From assembly GCA_014549065.1 (NCBI GenBank), contig JACDOX010000034.1, positions 1,054,001 through 1,118,000 on the forward strand: DNA of 64,000 bases. Direction: 5' to 3'. A model generated the notes under the pieces. It made no database searches and had not been told where the DNA came from. It saw only the letters and a list, made by a program, of their open reading frames with translations. Positions 39,020 through 52,600 of this stretch are shown piece after piece (position 1 is the stretch's first letter; each line of letters starts with the position of its first letter). The DNA comes from Cardinalis cardinalis (taxonomy: Eukaryota; Chordata; Aves; Passeriformes; Cardinalidae). The position numbers and the translations under genes were made by a program.

Positions 39020-42000
39020 TGTTCTGCTGGTTATCTAAAAAAAGTGCTTCAATTTATAGCATGATATCCAGTGCTCCTTCGATTGCTGCTGTTTTTCTAT
39101 CTAGCCTGCACAGCTCTTCTTCATAAAACCTTCTCCCTNTCTGAGGTGCCCTTCAAATGAGTTGAGCAAACCACTCCCAGTCTTTCTGACATTCCACATA
39201 GTGAGATTAAATCACCATTCCTTTCCTTGAAGTTGGCCTAGCAGGAATTACAGACAGTTTGGAGAGCTAAAATAGCAAAGGGACCCAATCAAAAATGAGG
39301 AGGAACTTGATATTTTTCTTAAAGTTCACACTGCTGTGCTGTAAATTGTGTATTAGTAATTTGAACTACTATGTGAATTAATCTGGTCTTGTCTCAAAAG
39401 GTGTTTTNTGCCTGTAATGGGCAGCATGTGGCACTTAGGGCAACACAGTTGATCTCCCAAGTGCCTACCCATTGAACCCACTTCTAGAAAGCTGTTTCTC
39501 CTCCTTAGCTGTAATAACTGGCTGTTCTCAAATGAATGAGCACTAGCTCAGCNTCTCTATTTGCATTCATCTTTTACTGTACATTTCAATTTGTCACTGT
39601 TGGAGTAAACAAAGCTGTAGGAATTAACACCCATGACCCTTCACTGTGCACTGAAAGCGGAGCATAAATAGGCTTACCTTGCTTGTGAGCTACATCCACA
39701 NTTACAACTTGACTGCAGATGGAAATCTGTCATCTAAGAGGAAAGCAAGAAAACCATGAAATCATCATCCTCAGAACCATGAAAAAAAGTTAGAAGGTCA
39801 TTCATAATGAGCTGGACTGGAAACTTGGACTGTGAAAACATCCTTAATTCAACTCCAGAGAACACAGTTTGGTGCATACCAGGTTTGCTTGATAGAGTTC
39901 CTTTGATAGAGTTCCTGCATTATTCCATGTACATTACAAAGAGAGCAAACTAGTCCCAGTGCTCTAGTATTACATTTCTTTTATAACAGGATTTATTTTT
40001 TCCCTGAAATTATAATTAAAGCACTTTTGTGGTGTCTGTTTTCTGTATTACTTATACATGCTGTGTGTTACCTAATGTGTCTAATAAGAATCTGTTTACC
40101 ATAGTGGATATGCACCAATACTATACTCAATAGCCAAGGGCTAGTGTAAGGATTTTAGCCTTCTGCTGCAGGTTGGTGTTTCCATTGGTTACACTGCCTG
40201 CTACCCTGAAATCTCCACTTGAAATCAAATGTGCTGCCTAAGACAACCTTGCAGCTGGAAAAGGTCAATGATAAACTTAATCAGCTAGACAGGGAAAGAA
40301 TTTGTTTTTACCACCTACCTTTGAATTTAGCTGGAACTTGGAATGAGACACACCAAAACTATTACCACTAACACTGAAGTTATCTTCAACTAGCAGTCTG
40401 GCAACAAGATTATCAGACAGCAAAAAAAGATAGCACTGGGGAAAGTGTTTGGATGTAGCCAAGAGAGGGCTTTGATCCAGAACTGCAGCATCAGGCAATG
40501 ACAGCTCTGAGATATGTGTAAATTTAATTTGACTGAATAGCTGCTTTGTGAAAAAAATCAGATACTTTATAGGAACATGGGAATTGCACCTATTTCTACA
40601 TGTGCTACATTGCATAGNTGACCTACAAATGGATTTCATACAGATGTAAATACATTGCTGTGTTGAAATTGTGTGTTCTTTCCTGAAATGCACTAGTAGT
40701 GTCTGCATTTGGTACTTAGTTTCTAGGCTTTCCTCAGAATAAAGACTGCAAAGCATGTTGAAAACCTAAGCAGCAAATCTGAGGTCNTGACTGTAAAAGA
40801 ACCTGATTCCTCATTGTTCAGTGTCCAGCATAGCCAGGCCATGAAGTGTCTAATAATGTGGTGTCAGAACTGGGGAGTGTAGGAATGGGACTGGCTGAAA
40901 TTAATCTGACTGAAATTGCAGGAAAAATCACCATTGACTCAATCAGGTTAAACTTTGATCCAAAACCTTGAAACCAAAACTACAAACATGTTTGTCAGAA
41001 TAGTAAGGAGATGAGGGGAAGCAAACTTCACTGGTTACTCATGGACCCAGACAGAAAAGAAATCCTAACTACCTTGGGAGAAAGAGTGATTTANAAGGAA
41101 ACCAGAATATAGATCTTCTGTATTTATTACTTCTGGATATAGGAGTACCTTTATTAAAGGTTTTCATAGACAAAAATAAAAATATCCTATGGTTGTTTAC
41201 AGATACTGTAAGCCAGCGTGCTAAGTTATTTTGTATCTGATAGGACAAACACAAAAGACAAATTATATAGTCCATACAGAGAAATGCACTCCTGTATTAT
41301 GGAGGTCAATTCAAAACAGCAGCTCTGTTACAAGCTGNTTTATTTTGTAAAAAGTGTACTGTAGCAATAAGGAACAGCTAAGACCACTTTGCTAGNAACT
41401 AAACCTGATGAAAATTAAACTTTTTTTTTTCTCTAATTATAATTTCCTCACCTCAAAATTAGGCTGATTAGGTTTACCCCGAAACTTTCAGGTTTACCCT
41501 GAAAATCACACTCAAAGAATTGCNCTGTATTTTTGTTCACCAATTCTGATACTCAGGACAGTCACTAGCCAGAGTATTACAGGATCATTTGNTTTTTCAC
41601 CATCTCATTATCTACACAGTCATTTGAACTTGTTTGCANACAGTGGCAAGAGTAATGGTAACTATTTGAAGCTCAATGAGCTAAGACTAATGGTAAAGAT
41701 AGTTCAGAAGGCACCTAGGCTTTTGTCCCCATCTGACCAACCTAGCTTATCACTGTCATTTTCTCTTATGGATTATATTTCTCTTCTATAAAGCTGGCTC
41801 AGCTTTGACTTGGCTATTTTCTATACAAAGTTTCCTAGCCACCAAATGAAAGTCTTAATAACCTAGGCTTGGAAATGCNCTGATCTTTAATTTGGAAGAT
41901 GAGGAAACAAGTCACATCTCAGACTCTCCATCTCTGAGAACATTCCTTGCTCTTGCTATGGTTGGTCCNCCATCCTATTGTAGATTTAAATGTCAGAATT

Positions 42001-45000
42001 GGTCACGTAATTGCACTTACCTTCTCCTTTTTCTGAGAATTTAATCATTGCCACTAACTCAGAGATTATTTCACATCTATGTATTTGAATAGCCAAATCC
42101 ATAGTATTTGAATTAGCTATCTACTAAAAACATCCTCTCCAAGAATACCACCAGGTTGACAGANGCATAACTCTCTGTGGTAAAGGAGTGATACAGTATC
42201 AAAATGGTGTACAGTTTAGGGAAGTATGTTTTCAGTGAATTTAGAACTTGTAGCGTTGAGCCATGAATGACTGCAGGTTGTAGATGGATGTTTTGAACAG
42301 CAGCACATATTCNGTGTGCTGCTAAGAGCCAGCATTCACTCAGCCTGGCACAGTNCCCAGGAAAAGGAATACTGTAGTGTGTGGTGCACACACACTAGTC
42401 TGAAGCACAAGGCATTTTTCAATGGAAAAGCTGTGCTGGGCAGGTCTCCTTGCTTATGCAAGATATGTATTTTCTGTTGTCTTGGCAATTGTGGTAATTT
42501 AGACACATCATCTGGGAAAGACAGTAGCAGGCTTAAAACTGTGTAAGNTGAGATAATGAAATAGGGTTTAAAAGCGTTCTGCAGATACTTTGCTGTAGAC
42601 GTTCAATCTTTACGACAACATATAACAACTCCTCCCACACCTCTCAGCAATCCACACATTAGCAGGAGGAATGCTGCACTTCTGTTGTGATGACTGGAAG
42701 ACCTGCTATCTGTTTAGTATCCTACTATCAACATTTTCTTCATCACAAGACTTCTTTCACTTGATTTGAAAGTATAATGGCAGTCCTGGTACACAGAGTC
42801 AACCCTGATTCTCATTGTTCCTGAGTTTTCCCAATTGAAAGATAAAGGTGACAACTGCATAATGTGCACAGGGATCAGAACAGTTTAATCAAACACTGTT
42901 NGTTAAGATCATTGCAACAGGTGTCAGAAAAAATATAATTATTTTGTGGTAAGGATTTCAAACCTATTATGTTGCATCGTTAGTGTAATGTCTGCTTACA
43001 NTTTGTCACGTCCCTGCCCTAGGTATTGCATCCTTTCCAAGGACTGAGTATTTAATATACAGTTTAAACAGCTTCCACAGTCTGTCCAGCACAGATAAAA
43101 AAACCCAGTTATCCCTCTACACACACGTGCATAAAGACTCAGAGCAGCAAACTGACTACATCATTCCCTCACTGTTATCNGATAGAAGACGGAATGAGAC
43201 ATTGCAACATGGATTTGTCAGGCATAATTTTTGCCTACGCCACGATAGAAGCTTTTGTGTNTTGCAGTAAAAGAGTTATTAATGACTCATTGTCAGAGCA
43301 TCAGGATCCACCAAATGGGATAAACTGCATGCAGCTGGGAGGAGCTGCAGGTACCCGGGAAGATAGTTAGGATTCAATAAGATCTTTATCACCGGGAGAA
43401 ATGGTTTAACAATAGCCGTTTTAGAAGGTAGGAAGGTGTAAGTNCTTCTATTGTGAAACGTGAAGCACTTGCAAAATTTTCGGATGGGAGACCTGTTCTG
43501 AAGTAAAAAACAGTTTTGTAAANAAGAGCTGGAGTTTGTGGAAGATCATCCGTGGAACATTACACAGTAACGTGATTGACTTGAAAAAAACATCATACTG
43601 GTATGCATTCAAGATTTGTAAAAACCAGGATGTTTGAAATTAAGTTTTCAGTCTTGTTAGCACCCAAAAATCTGTTTGCCGGATCAGCGTTNGTTCAGGA
43701 CCATCTCTGTCAACCTGTTTCCTTTGTGCTTTCAGCAACTGTAATAAGACATTGGTGTGCTATAGTATGTTCCACTTTACTATGTATTTGAGGTGGTATT
43801 GTGAGTAAATAAAATTCCAATTAGTATATGAGGTAGTATTGCAAGTAAATAAAATTCCAATTAAAGTGAAATTGGTGATGGATTTTTTTTTTCTTCTCAG
43901 CACAGTTAGTAAAAAGCTCCTTAAGCCTTGGTTGCGTGTCTCGCAAATTTGTCCCAACAGAAGAAANACAGAACCCCAGATCACTGTTCACATTTGATCA
44001 CTGTTCAGTNTTGCTACCCACTTTACTATATGTGCAAACACTGGTGAAGTTTGCTGAAGCCTGGTCTGCAGGCAGGAGATTATATCCCNCCAGTGGCATG
44101 CCATTTTGTGCTACTGATTTCTTTGATTCCAAAGGCAGACCATCACATCATGCAGCAGTTTGAATTTTGTAGAGGAATTTTCCCTTACAAAATACTGNTT
44201 TTTCTATTTTAAAGCAAGATGCCTACTGCTGTTCCTTGCTGTGGAAGGCAGTAATTATTTGAGGCTTTACAAGTTCATCATGCATGACACCCAGGTATAT
44301 TCCTGGTAAAACACACTGTATTTGCTCCTACCCTGAACACAATGAGAAAGAACATCCTTGTTTAGAAGCCTTGGTTGTGGTTTGGCACAATGACCAGCCC
44401 ACTGGCANTACTAGTTTAGGGCATTCACACTGATGTCATTCCTTCCTGCTCACTCTTATCCTGTCTGTATCTCTCTCCCACTCCATTCAACAAGGTGCCT
44501 CCAACTCCAGGACCCGCAATGAGCCAGCGCAGTTGTTTGCACAGCTGTGCTCAGCACTGGACTGNCTCGCTGTTTTAGCTGATGAAGAAACAAATGTTTT
44601 GCTTTGCTGGATTGTTTTTCAGATGGATTAATTCCTTGAGCTTCATTACAAGGAGGCCATATGAACTTCCACACTGACAAGACTGTGGGGCAGTAGGCCA
44701 TGGTGTTGGGCAAGAAGAGCTTCAGGGAGTGATTGGAAGGGGTGGAGGGAATGGCAACATGAAGTTTATTTGCTGATACACATACTGCAATTTCAAACCA
44801 CAGCCTCTGGCTGTGTTTTCCTGAGTGACTGCTACTAGAAAGGCAAAAACCTTAACTGCCTATTCTCCCTTTGCTGCTGTACCCTTCCATGCTCCCTATT
44901 NGTCTCTGCTGGTCCTGCTTCTCAGCTACTGGCCATCTTCCTTGCTCCAACACAATCTTTCCTCAACTTCTGTATNAGTTAACTCACTAACTCAGCAGTG

Positions 45001-46469
45001 AACTATTTGAACTCTGCATTCTAAATTTGTTTTCTTCAGCTCAGATTTCTGCCAGATTTCCTGTTGCATCAGGAATTGATGTATTTCAAACACCAATATT
45101 TTTATTTCCTATTTCTGCCTGTAGTGCCGTAGAAAAAAGTAGCATCATANCATGACAGAATGATAGCAGGCCCTGTTCCTCTTAGGAGTCTGCATGTCCT
45201 GTGTCTCTCTTTTTGATTCTTCCTCCTAACAATAGCCTGGTTTGTACAGCTATAGTTNTTCCTCTGCTATATCTTACGTGGAGCTTTAGATTCCCTGAAG
45301 ATGAATGGAAAGCATCTCGCTGTTCCATATCCCAGAACACTCAGATTTATGTTGTTGCTGTTCTTGTAGTATTAGGAGACTTCCCATGTTTCCAAAGGAC
45401 AGAACCAGAAAGGACTAGAGGAAGCTGGTTCTGGTGGGTGAAACACCAGCCCAGAGTCTCTCTGCTATTTTCAGAACCACATAGCCTAGGACAAGATACT
45501 TAGTCTTCCTGTGCCTACCCATTAGAACTCACAGTGTCATCCTACAAAACTAGAAATAATAATACTTCCTGACACCAGTTCTTGTGCTGCCTCCTCTGAT
45601 GNGCTTAGCGGTAGTGTCAAACAGAACACCAATCACTCACTGGTACAATAATAAAAATTAGTTTGCAATATGAGATCAAACAACTTCCATAATTTTATTG
45701 CCGTTATTTTTATTTAATTAAATCTAAACTCCTTCAATTCATCTATGTAGAAAACAACTAGAGATTTTAATCTTCCTTGCTTCAAGCTGTGTTCCTGAAA
45801 GTAACATTACCCTTTCCCAGAATTTAAATATCTTTAGTGCCATCTTCTGTAGGGCAGTGGCATGTCAAGTGCAGTTCTCTTTACTGACACAATGAGCTGA
45901 ACTGAAGGCATTTGTAGCTCTTTTTTCCGGCCGTATGGATAAAACTGCTGTCAGCACTGCTGAGCCACGTGTCATTTTGGCATAGCTTACAACTGAAGAC
46001 ATGTACCAGAGTTCAGGGGTCTTTCCACCAGACCGTGCTTGAATGCAGTTACATAAGAGTGATCCTCTTCTGTACTTCAAAATAGATGTTTANATTAGAA
46101 ATAGCAAGGGGTGAAACATTGTTTCAGATCAATACTGATCTGAAAATGTCTATTTGTCTTGTTGAGCAGCAGCTCAGGTTCAGACTAAGACCAATCAAGA
46201 AATACCTCCTTAACTTATGAGATCTTTTTATCATTTCATAAAGCTTGGTGTCTATTTTTAATTTTCTTTCCGTGTACCTTGTCATGAAAACCTGACTCAT
46301 CTAATCTTAAAAATACCTGCCTGACTGCTCTGTTTCCCCACTTCCTGAATTCAGTTNGTTTCTGTGCCAGCCACATCATATACAGCTAAATGTCTGCCAA
46401 TATGTGGAACGGGGTAGTCACCTGTGTGAAGGCTTGGATGGAAGACAAAAGATGGTACAGAAGAAGATA
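39020..46469. other. Intergenic GJB2-GJA3, part 1
   Basis: No gene is visible. Single ambiguous bases are much denser here (roughly one per 200-300 bp) than in the first 12 kb (about one per 2-3 kb). A 40-bp tandem duplication lies at 43790-43869. Confidence 0.4.
43790..43869. repeat. 40-bp tandem duplication
   Basis: Copies 43790-43829 and 43830-43869, each with GTAAATAAAATTCCAATTA. A few substitutions separate them, mostly near the ends. Confidence 0.85.
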
Positions 46470-46605
46470 ATTAATCCCTCTCTGCAGGGATTCAAAANGC
46501 AGCTGGACATGTTCCTGTGTAACCTGCTGTAGGTGACTGCCTTGACAAGGATGTTGGACTGGATGACNTCCAGAGGTCCCTTCCAACCTTAACCATTCTG
46601 TGTTA
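46470..46605 (+). mobile_element. CR1 LINE 3' tail fragment
   Basis: Contains the standard CR1 3' blocks in + orientation: GCAGCTGGACATGTTCCTGT, AACCTGCTGTAGGTGACTGC and CAGAGGTCCCTTCCAACCTT, ending CCATTCTGTG. Heavily 5' truncated, about 130 bp. Confidence 0.85.
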
Positions 46606-46853
46606 ATTAAAGGAAGGCTGAAAATTTTGTAAGTGTGCATTTTAATGCAAAAATTTAAATGTCGCCTTAACATCTTAAGTTGTGTGTTGCTGTCTAGTGT
46701 TAAAGCCAATGGAGGGAAACGTTTAAACATAATGAGAACTAGCAATGCTGTGCTTCTTTAANGATAAATAAGGAAACCAGCAGGTTGGCTCTTCCAAGGA
46801 AATCCTGCTGTCAAAAAGTCCACATGAAGAGACACTTTTGAACATCATTAACT

Positions 46854-46901
46854 AAATATGAGCCTATTTTCTTTCTGAAAAAAATGAATAGGCTCATATT
46901 T
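46854..46901. repeat. Perfect hairpin 1, 15-bp arms
   Basis: Arms AAATATGAGCCTATT (46854-46868) and its exact complement (46887-46901) separated by 18 bases. Confidence 0.95.
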
Positions 46902-46958
46902 TTCTTTCCTACTTTTTTTGGGTACAGATACTCCTGTCCTACTATATGACTAACAAGT

Positions 46959-46996
46959 CATATGTCCTCAATATGCTTTCATGTTGAGGACATATG
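46959..46996. repeat. Perfect hairpin 2, 13-bp arms
   Basis: Arms CATATGTCCTCAA (46959-46971) and its exact complement (46984-46996), 12-base loop. The right arm overlaps the start of a tandem duplication. Confidence 0.95.
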
Positions 46997-47059
46997 CTTG
47001 GGCTTTCACCAGCACTTAATTGGTTCATGCTTGGGCTTTCACCAGTACTTAAGTGGTTC
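46994..47059. repeat. 33-bp tandem duplication
   Basis: Copies 46994-47026 and 47027-47059 of ATGCTTGGGCTTTCACCAG..., differing at two or three positions. Confidence 0.9.
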
Positions 47060-47974
47060 TTCACTTTTAAAACTACTTCCTTCAAGTTTCCCCCATGGAT
47101 TTTGCATCCTTGCCTGTCCCATTTTCTACAAATGATCCAGAGGGTTTTGCTGACAGATCAAATCTCTTATTGTATGAACCCAGAAAGGAATTCGTGGAAA
47201 GGAAATTGTTAGCTGATGGGTGCCATGGCAGGTAGGCACTGCATCATCTTCTCCTAGTTTGAAATGTAAAGGGTTCTATCATAAAAACCTTCTGTGGCAC
47301 TACTAAAAGGANATTCTAGAATCTCACTGCCCTCCTGAATAAGAATATCTTTCTAAAAAAAAACAGGTGTCAAGGCCAGCTTGTACAGAGAGTGGGAAAT
47401 ACCACTAGAAACTTCCAGAGAGTGAAAAAGCCATCAGAGAAACACTCAGTGCTTCATGCTCTTAAAACTTATGAGCTGAGAGACTTCACTGCATGAGGAA
47501 CGTTTTAAAGTTAGGAGTTACTGCAGCTGCTGGGATTCCATCCTGTACCCTAACACAGCNTCTCATGCCCCAGCGCTTCAGGATCAGCCCTGTGATACAC
47601 TTACAATCATGGCAGCACTGTGTTTCAGATATATCACCCATCTCTGAACAGTCATTTGTCCTTGTGCCACCTCTGGTGCTTGGGGTCAATAGAGATCTTC
47701 CTCTCTAGTGCTTTCAGCTGAAATATTTATAGGGACCAATCAAGCAGTGCAAGAACACAAGAACACCGGCATGGTCAGATTCAGATTTTCAACAGTTCTC
47801 TGCTGCACACAGCTCCTCAGAGTGTCTCAATTTTTTTTTTTTTTTTTTAATAAGTAAAGCCTTGGGAATGACTGGTGTGGTTCTGTTTTCAGCTCTTTGT
47901 TGAGCAGCTGTCAAGAGAAACTTGATGTTACCGCTGAAGAGTTGTTGAGCCATCACTTTAAGTCATTCTTTCAT
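47060..47974. other. Intergenic, no gene seen
   Basis: No gene is visible. An 18-base T run sits at about 47831-47848. Confidence 0.35.
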
Positions 47975-48600
47975 GGAAGCATAGGATGATTTGGATTGGA
48001 AGGAACCTTAAATCATCTAGTTTCAACTCCCCTGGAAGGGNAAGGAACACCTTCTACTAGACCATGTTGCTCATGGCCCCATCCAGCCTGGCCTTGAACA
48101 CTTCTGGGGATGGGGCGTCTACAATTTATCTGGGCAACCTGTTCCCATTGACTCACCACCCTCACACTGAAGGCTTTCTTCCTATAATCTNATCTAAATC
48201 TGNTCCTTTTCAGTTCCCCCTGCCCCTTGTCCAGTCACTACATGCCCTTGTATCAAGTTCCTCTCTGGCTTTNTTGTAGGTCCCTTTAGTAGCTGGAAGG
48301 CTGCTGTATGGTCTCCTNAGACCGTTTTCTTCAGGCTGAACAGCCCCAACTCTCTCAGCCTGTCTTCATAAGCAGAGGTGCCNCAGCCCACTGATCATCT
48401 TCATGGCCCTCCTCTGGACTCACTGCAGCAGATCCACATNCTTCTTATGGTGGGGGCCCCTTGAGTTGGGCGAGGCACTCTAGCTGGGGTCTGATGAGAG
48501 CAGAACAGCAGGAGAGAATCACCTCCCTCGAACTGCTTTGGGCAGGAACACCTCCCACTCTGCTTTAGATGCTGCCCAGGCTGTGTGGCTGTTTTCCTTT
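47975..48600 (-). mobile_element. CR1 LINE 3' part
   Basis: An antisense CR1: 3' tail near 47975 (GGATTGGAAGGAACCTTAAA), then TGGCCTTGAACACTTCTGGG, CAACCTGTTCCCATTGACTC, CAGGCTGAACAGCCCCAACT and CTCTCAGCCTGTCTTCATAA in the expected order. It ends shortly before the GJA3 CpG island. Confidence 0.9.
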
Positions 48601-49323
48601 CCCTGGGGCAACGCGACAGAACACACGAAAGCCTAACCAAAATATAGGTGATAGTAGTATTTTTGAGTACTTATGCTGAAAATGTCAAGAGCTACTTTTA
48701 AATGGTAACTTTTAGAACAGTGACAACTGAGCTCTGTTTTTAGGGGTTTTTGGTTTTTTCTTTGTGCACAACAGCTTGATAGTTGATCCTGACTGAGGAG
48801 GGNTCTGAGGGAAAGAAAAAAGGGGCTGGCAGCCCTTTGGGAGGCTCTTTATGCAGGACACACAAACATTGCAGGTGGTGTCTCTCTGCTCTCAGAGAGA
48901 AAACCCGCGTTTTGGTGAAGAAGCCGTTCNGTTGTTTTGGGCTTTCCCCCCGCCTTTTGCTCAGGTATCTCTGACACCTGACGGAGGGCGGCGCATTCGG
49001 CGGCCGGGGCTCGGCGCCCTCAGAGCCGGCAGCGGCTCCGGCGGCGCGGGGAGGGCTTTCTCACGCTTCCATCCTCAGCGGGAAATAAACTCTTTTATGC
49101 CCCAGGAAATCCCGCGGAGGGATGGGTCATCTGCACAGTGACAAACATTTTACAGTCCAGGGAGACAATCCGCTTGGAGCCTCCCCCGTGAGGAGAGGGG
49201 CGCCGGCCCGTCCCGTGTGGAGCCGCGGCAGGAGGCGGGGAGGGGAGGGCAGAGGGAGGGCCGGGTGCCCGGGGGCTGCGGGGCGGCCGCCAGAGGTGCC
49301 GGCGCCCAGCGGGGAGCGCGGGC

Positions 49324-49450
49324 AGCAGCAGGCAGGGCACAAGGCAAGGCACAGGGCACGGCGCTGGGCGGGCAACAGCAGGCAGGGCGCTGGGCACGGC
49401 GCTGGGCAGAGGCTGGGCACGGCGCAGGGCACGGCGCTGGGCAGGGGCTG
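49324..49450. repeat. GC-rich minisatellite in the GJA3 CpG island
   Basis: Irregular tandem repeats built from GGGCACGGCGCTGGGCA and GGCAGGGCAC units, about 127 bp. The copies are mixed with insertions such as AACAGCAGGC. Peptides open through it on both strands are by-products of the repeat. Confidence 0.88.
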
Positions 49451-49499
49451 CCGGCGCCGCCCGCCCCGCCCCGCCGCTTTTGCCACAGCCCAACCGAGT

Positions 49500-49608
49500 T
49501 TGGGGGCGCCTCTTCCCCCCGCTTAAACGACTTATGCGCCATCTCCGCCCGGACTCTTCCGAAGGAGTCGCGCCCTTGCTGCTTTACAAAGCCTTCCTCC
49601 CGCCAAGC
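49500..49608 (+). other. GJA3: GJA3 non-coding exon 1 (tentative)
   Basis: A strong donor CCAAGC|GTAAGT, with the intron starting at 49609, lies at the 3' side of the CpG island. This makes an untranslated exon ending at 49608 plausible. The start is a guess. Confidence 0.4.
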
Positions 49609-52600
49609 GTAAGTAGAGCGGGCCTGTGCTGAGCCGCTCGCCGCCGGGCAGGGCCGGCACAGGGGACGCGGGCACGCCGGGGGCGGGAGCCTGCCNCGGG
49701 CCTCTGCCCGTTCGCCGTGTCCCCCGGCCGTGGGATGGGCGCCAAGGAAGGGCAGGGCGGGGCCCAGCCTGCTCGTCCTACTGAGGAGGAGTCGTGGCAG
49801 GGGCCAGTCGTGGCCCCTACTGCTCCGAGTACCTTCCTGAGGGACCTTGGCGCGAGTGTCCCGCTGTTCGTGCCGCAGCCAGGGAACCGTCTGCAGGCAG
49901 CGGCGCTCGCTGATGGGACGGTAACTGAGCCTGGTGTGGCAAGGAAAAGTGTCCAAACCTCACCAAGTACCTCAGAAGATGCAGTGGAGGACAAAGTAAC
50001 AAGTATCCAGGATGGTTGTGTAGGCACGTGCAGTATCTTCCTTAAAAGTTGCCACTAGCATATGAACATTGATGTGCAGTTAAAACCAGTTTTGCACTTG
50101 GAGTAAAGTCTTAAATATAATGCAGAGCCAGAATTTCTTTCAACGTTGTAAATGGTGCTGCACAGAATGATGGAGTTCACGAGCATAACAGAGNTGGTTC
50201 CGGGATTCCACTGACACTGATCTACTTTCAGTAGAAAGAACACTTTCTACTGATAGTGGGGAAAACGGCTGGATGGCCTCCGTGCATTTACCTCACTCTG
50301 TTCACATCTTTGGTCTGAGCGTTACCAAAGCATGCCAGTTACTCACTTGTTCACGTAGGACTCACAAGTGATGCAAAATACTGAGATGAATAAATATTCT
50401 TGGGAAGGTATGAAGCTTGATGAAGTAAAAATTTGCCAGTGTTATAACCAAAAAAGTTGTTTCATTTGTGTTTTTTTTTTTTTCCTGTAGGCCAAAAATT
50501 TTTGGGTTCGTTGCTGACTCACTGAAGAAATCATATAAGTCTGGCATGTTACTAGAAATCCTTAGTGTGTTAGGTCTTTAAAATACTGACATAGATATGA
50601 AAAATGAATTGAACTGAGTAGTCAGAGATACTAGAGGTATTTACCTCTTTTATTTAAAGGTAAACGAGAGAATCCTGCTGGAAGATTTTATAATTAAATT
50701 AGAAAAAATTTAAATTGTTTCCACAGTACAAAAGTGTACTTTGAGGAGTTTGAACACGGTTTCCCTTGCAGTTACTTTAACTTACCTGAAGTCCGCTGAG
50801 ACAGATACTCAAATGTTGGAGTCCCTGCTTTTCTGCAGTGAAAAAGGGTCTTGAGTCTTTGAATGCCAGAAAGGCTCATCTTTCCTTTGTGCATGTGGGG
50901 CAGGGGGCGGGACACTCCTCACGGTGCAGTTTTTAGATCTGTGTGGCTGATGGCATGTGGGCACCTGACAGCTCTGTCTCATTCATGCTTCACTCGCTCG
51001 GGATGTAGGACTGCTGCCCTCATGCTCCACGGCTGTTCTGCAGTCCCCCGGTAGCTCCACACCCTTCACACCTTTCAGCTTTACTGGTAAGTCACTGTCT
51101 TTTCCTTCCCACCTAGAGCTCTAAGATGATATTTGAGTATTCTGGGGGAGAAAAGGGGTTGCTTTTTGTTCCTGTTTTTCTCCTGCAGCTAATGAACCAG
51201 GGCAGGGGCTCCAGCAGGGAAGAGGGGAGTTTAACAGGTGGGGTGTAGCTCTCCTCTGGGCTCAGCCCTGCACTCCTCGTGCTTTTCCTTTACTCAGGCC
51301 AAACTTTCACTCAGAGGTCAAGTGGAGTCAAGAAGAAGTCTAAAGAAGTTTTGCCTGGGATTTAAAGAGGAGGCTCCATAGCAGTAAAGTAAGTTCAAGG
51401 TAATAACAAAATCAGTTTAGGAATTAATTTTTAACAAGTGTTTAAAATACAATGAGAGTGGTGATAGATGTGTCTGAAAGTATGACACTGAGAGCATGAA
51501 GAAAGGTATTTTTCAAATCCTCATTTAAACAAGTTTATAAAATCAACTGTGAAACCTCTATTGTGATTTATGAAACACTCACCATTGTGTTTCTTATACA
51601 TGTACATGGCCAAATGCCATTAAGTTTCACTGGAAATTATAGTGGCTCATTCTGTGCCTGCACATATGCCAGTTTGTCTGGAAGTACGTGGTCACGCTGC
51701 AGACTCTCTGCAGGATGACTGCTTTTGTCTCATTTAAGTTAGTAAAGTTAAGAACCTGGTAGTGGTGGAGATTCCTGATTGTTTGGTGTAAAAACATAGT
51801 AAATATTGTGAGATGNTTTTTTTTTTTGTCATACTGCTTTATAAAATGGATATAATTTTGAAGAAAAATTCTAAATCCTGAGTTTATAGACTGTCACAAG
51901 AAATTTAAGGAAATGTGGGCTGAATTTAAGAAATTGTATTCTGACAAGGATATCTGTTAAGTTTCTAAATATTTGTTATGGGACATCTTTTGGATATACC
52001 AGTATAATGAAATCATAAATACATCAAGTGTCATAATCTGGTAATATATGTAGTACAGCCATGTACTTATTTGTGTTCATATGTGTATGCAAATACATAG
52101 ACATGTGCATGTTTGAGTAAATTTATAAATAATAAAATGTCAAATTTTGCACACCTAGTGCACATTCTGGTGAACCTCTTCAGTAACATCATCCAAAATA
52201 AAAATTACTGGAAAGTTTGTCAATATCACATTGTAATTATTCTTCTCCTGCAGAGGGATAGATATGACATTGCAGCTTCTAAAATTTTTTGTCGCTTGCT
52301 TGTTCTCTTTGTTACACGCAAAGTGTGTTTGTGCATGTACTAAACTAGTAATTAACAACACAACATTGATTCTTAAATGCCGTGCCAATTTTTGAGTGTC
52401 CATTTTTCAGTGTGGTCTCAAAGGAATGATTTTCTAATACAAGAAATACAGTACAACAAAATACACCAAATAATACAAGACTCCCAGTTCTTATTAAATG
52501 ATATGAAGGTTCATGAAGTCCTTGCTTTTCATACTGTTGAATTAGATTGTTTTCTAAGACAGATTCTCTGTCATTCCCTTGTGGGTATTCATGGACATAA

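Larger units (their letters stand above)
48900..49780 (+). promoter_or_regulatory. GJA3: Likely GJA3 CpG-island promoter
   Basis: The third CpG island of the window and the only one between GJB2 and the GJA3 coding exon. No strong TATA box is seen; a weak CTTAAA lies at about 49521. Assignment to GJA3 rests on position and strand, with a good splice donor at its 3' side. Confidence 0.6.

Noticed and set aside
49150..49956. Antisense 268-residue open frame at the GJA3 island
   Set aside because: It runs through a minisatellite and CpG island. The repeated Cys-Pro-Ala-Leu peptide is a repeat by-product, not a gene.
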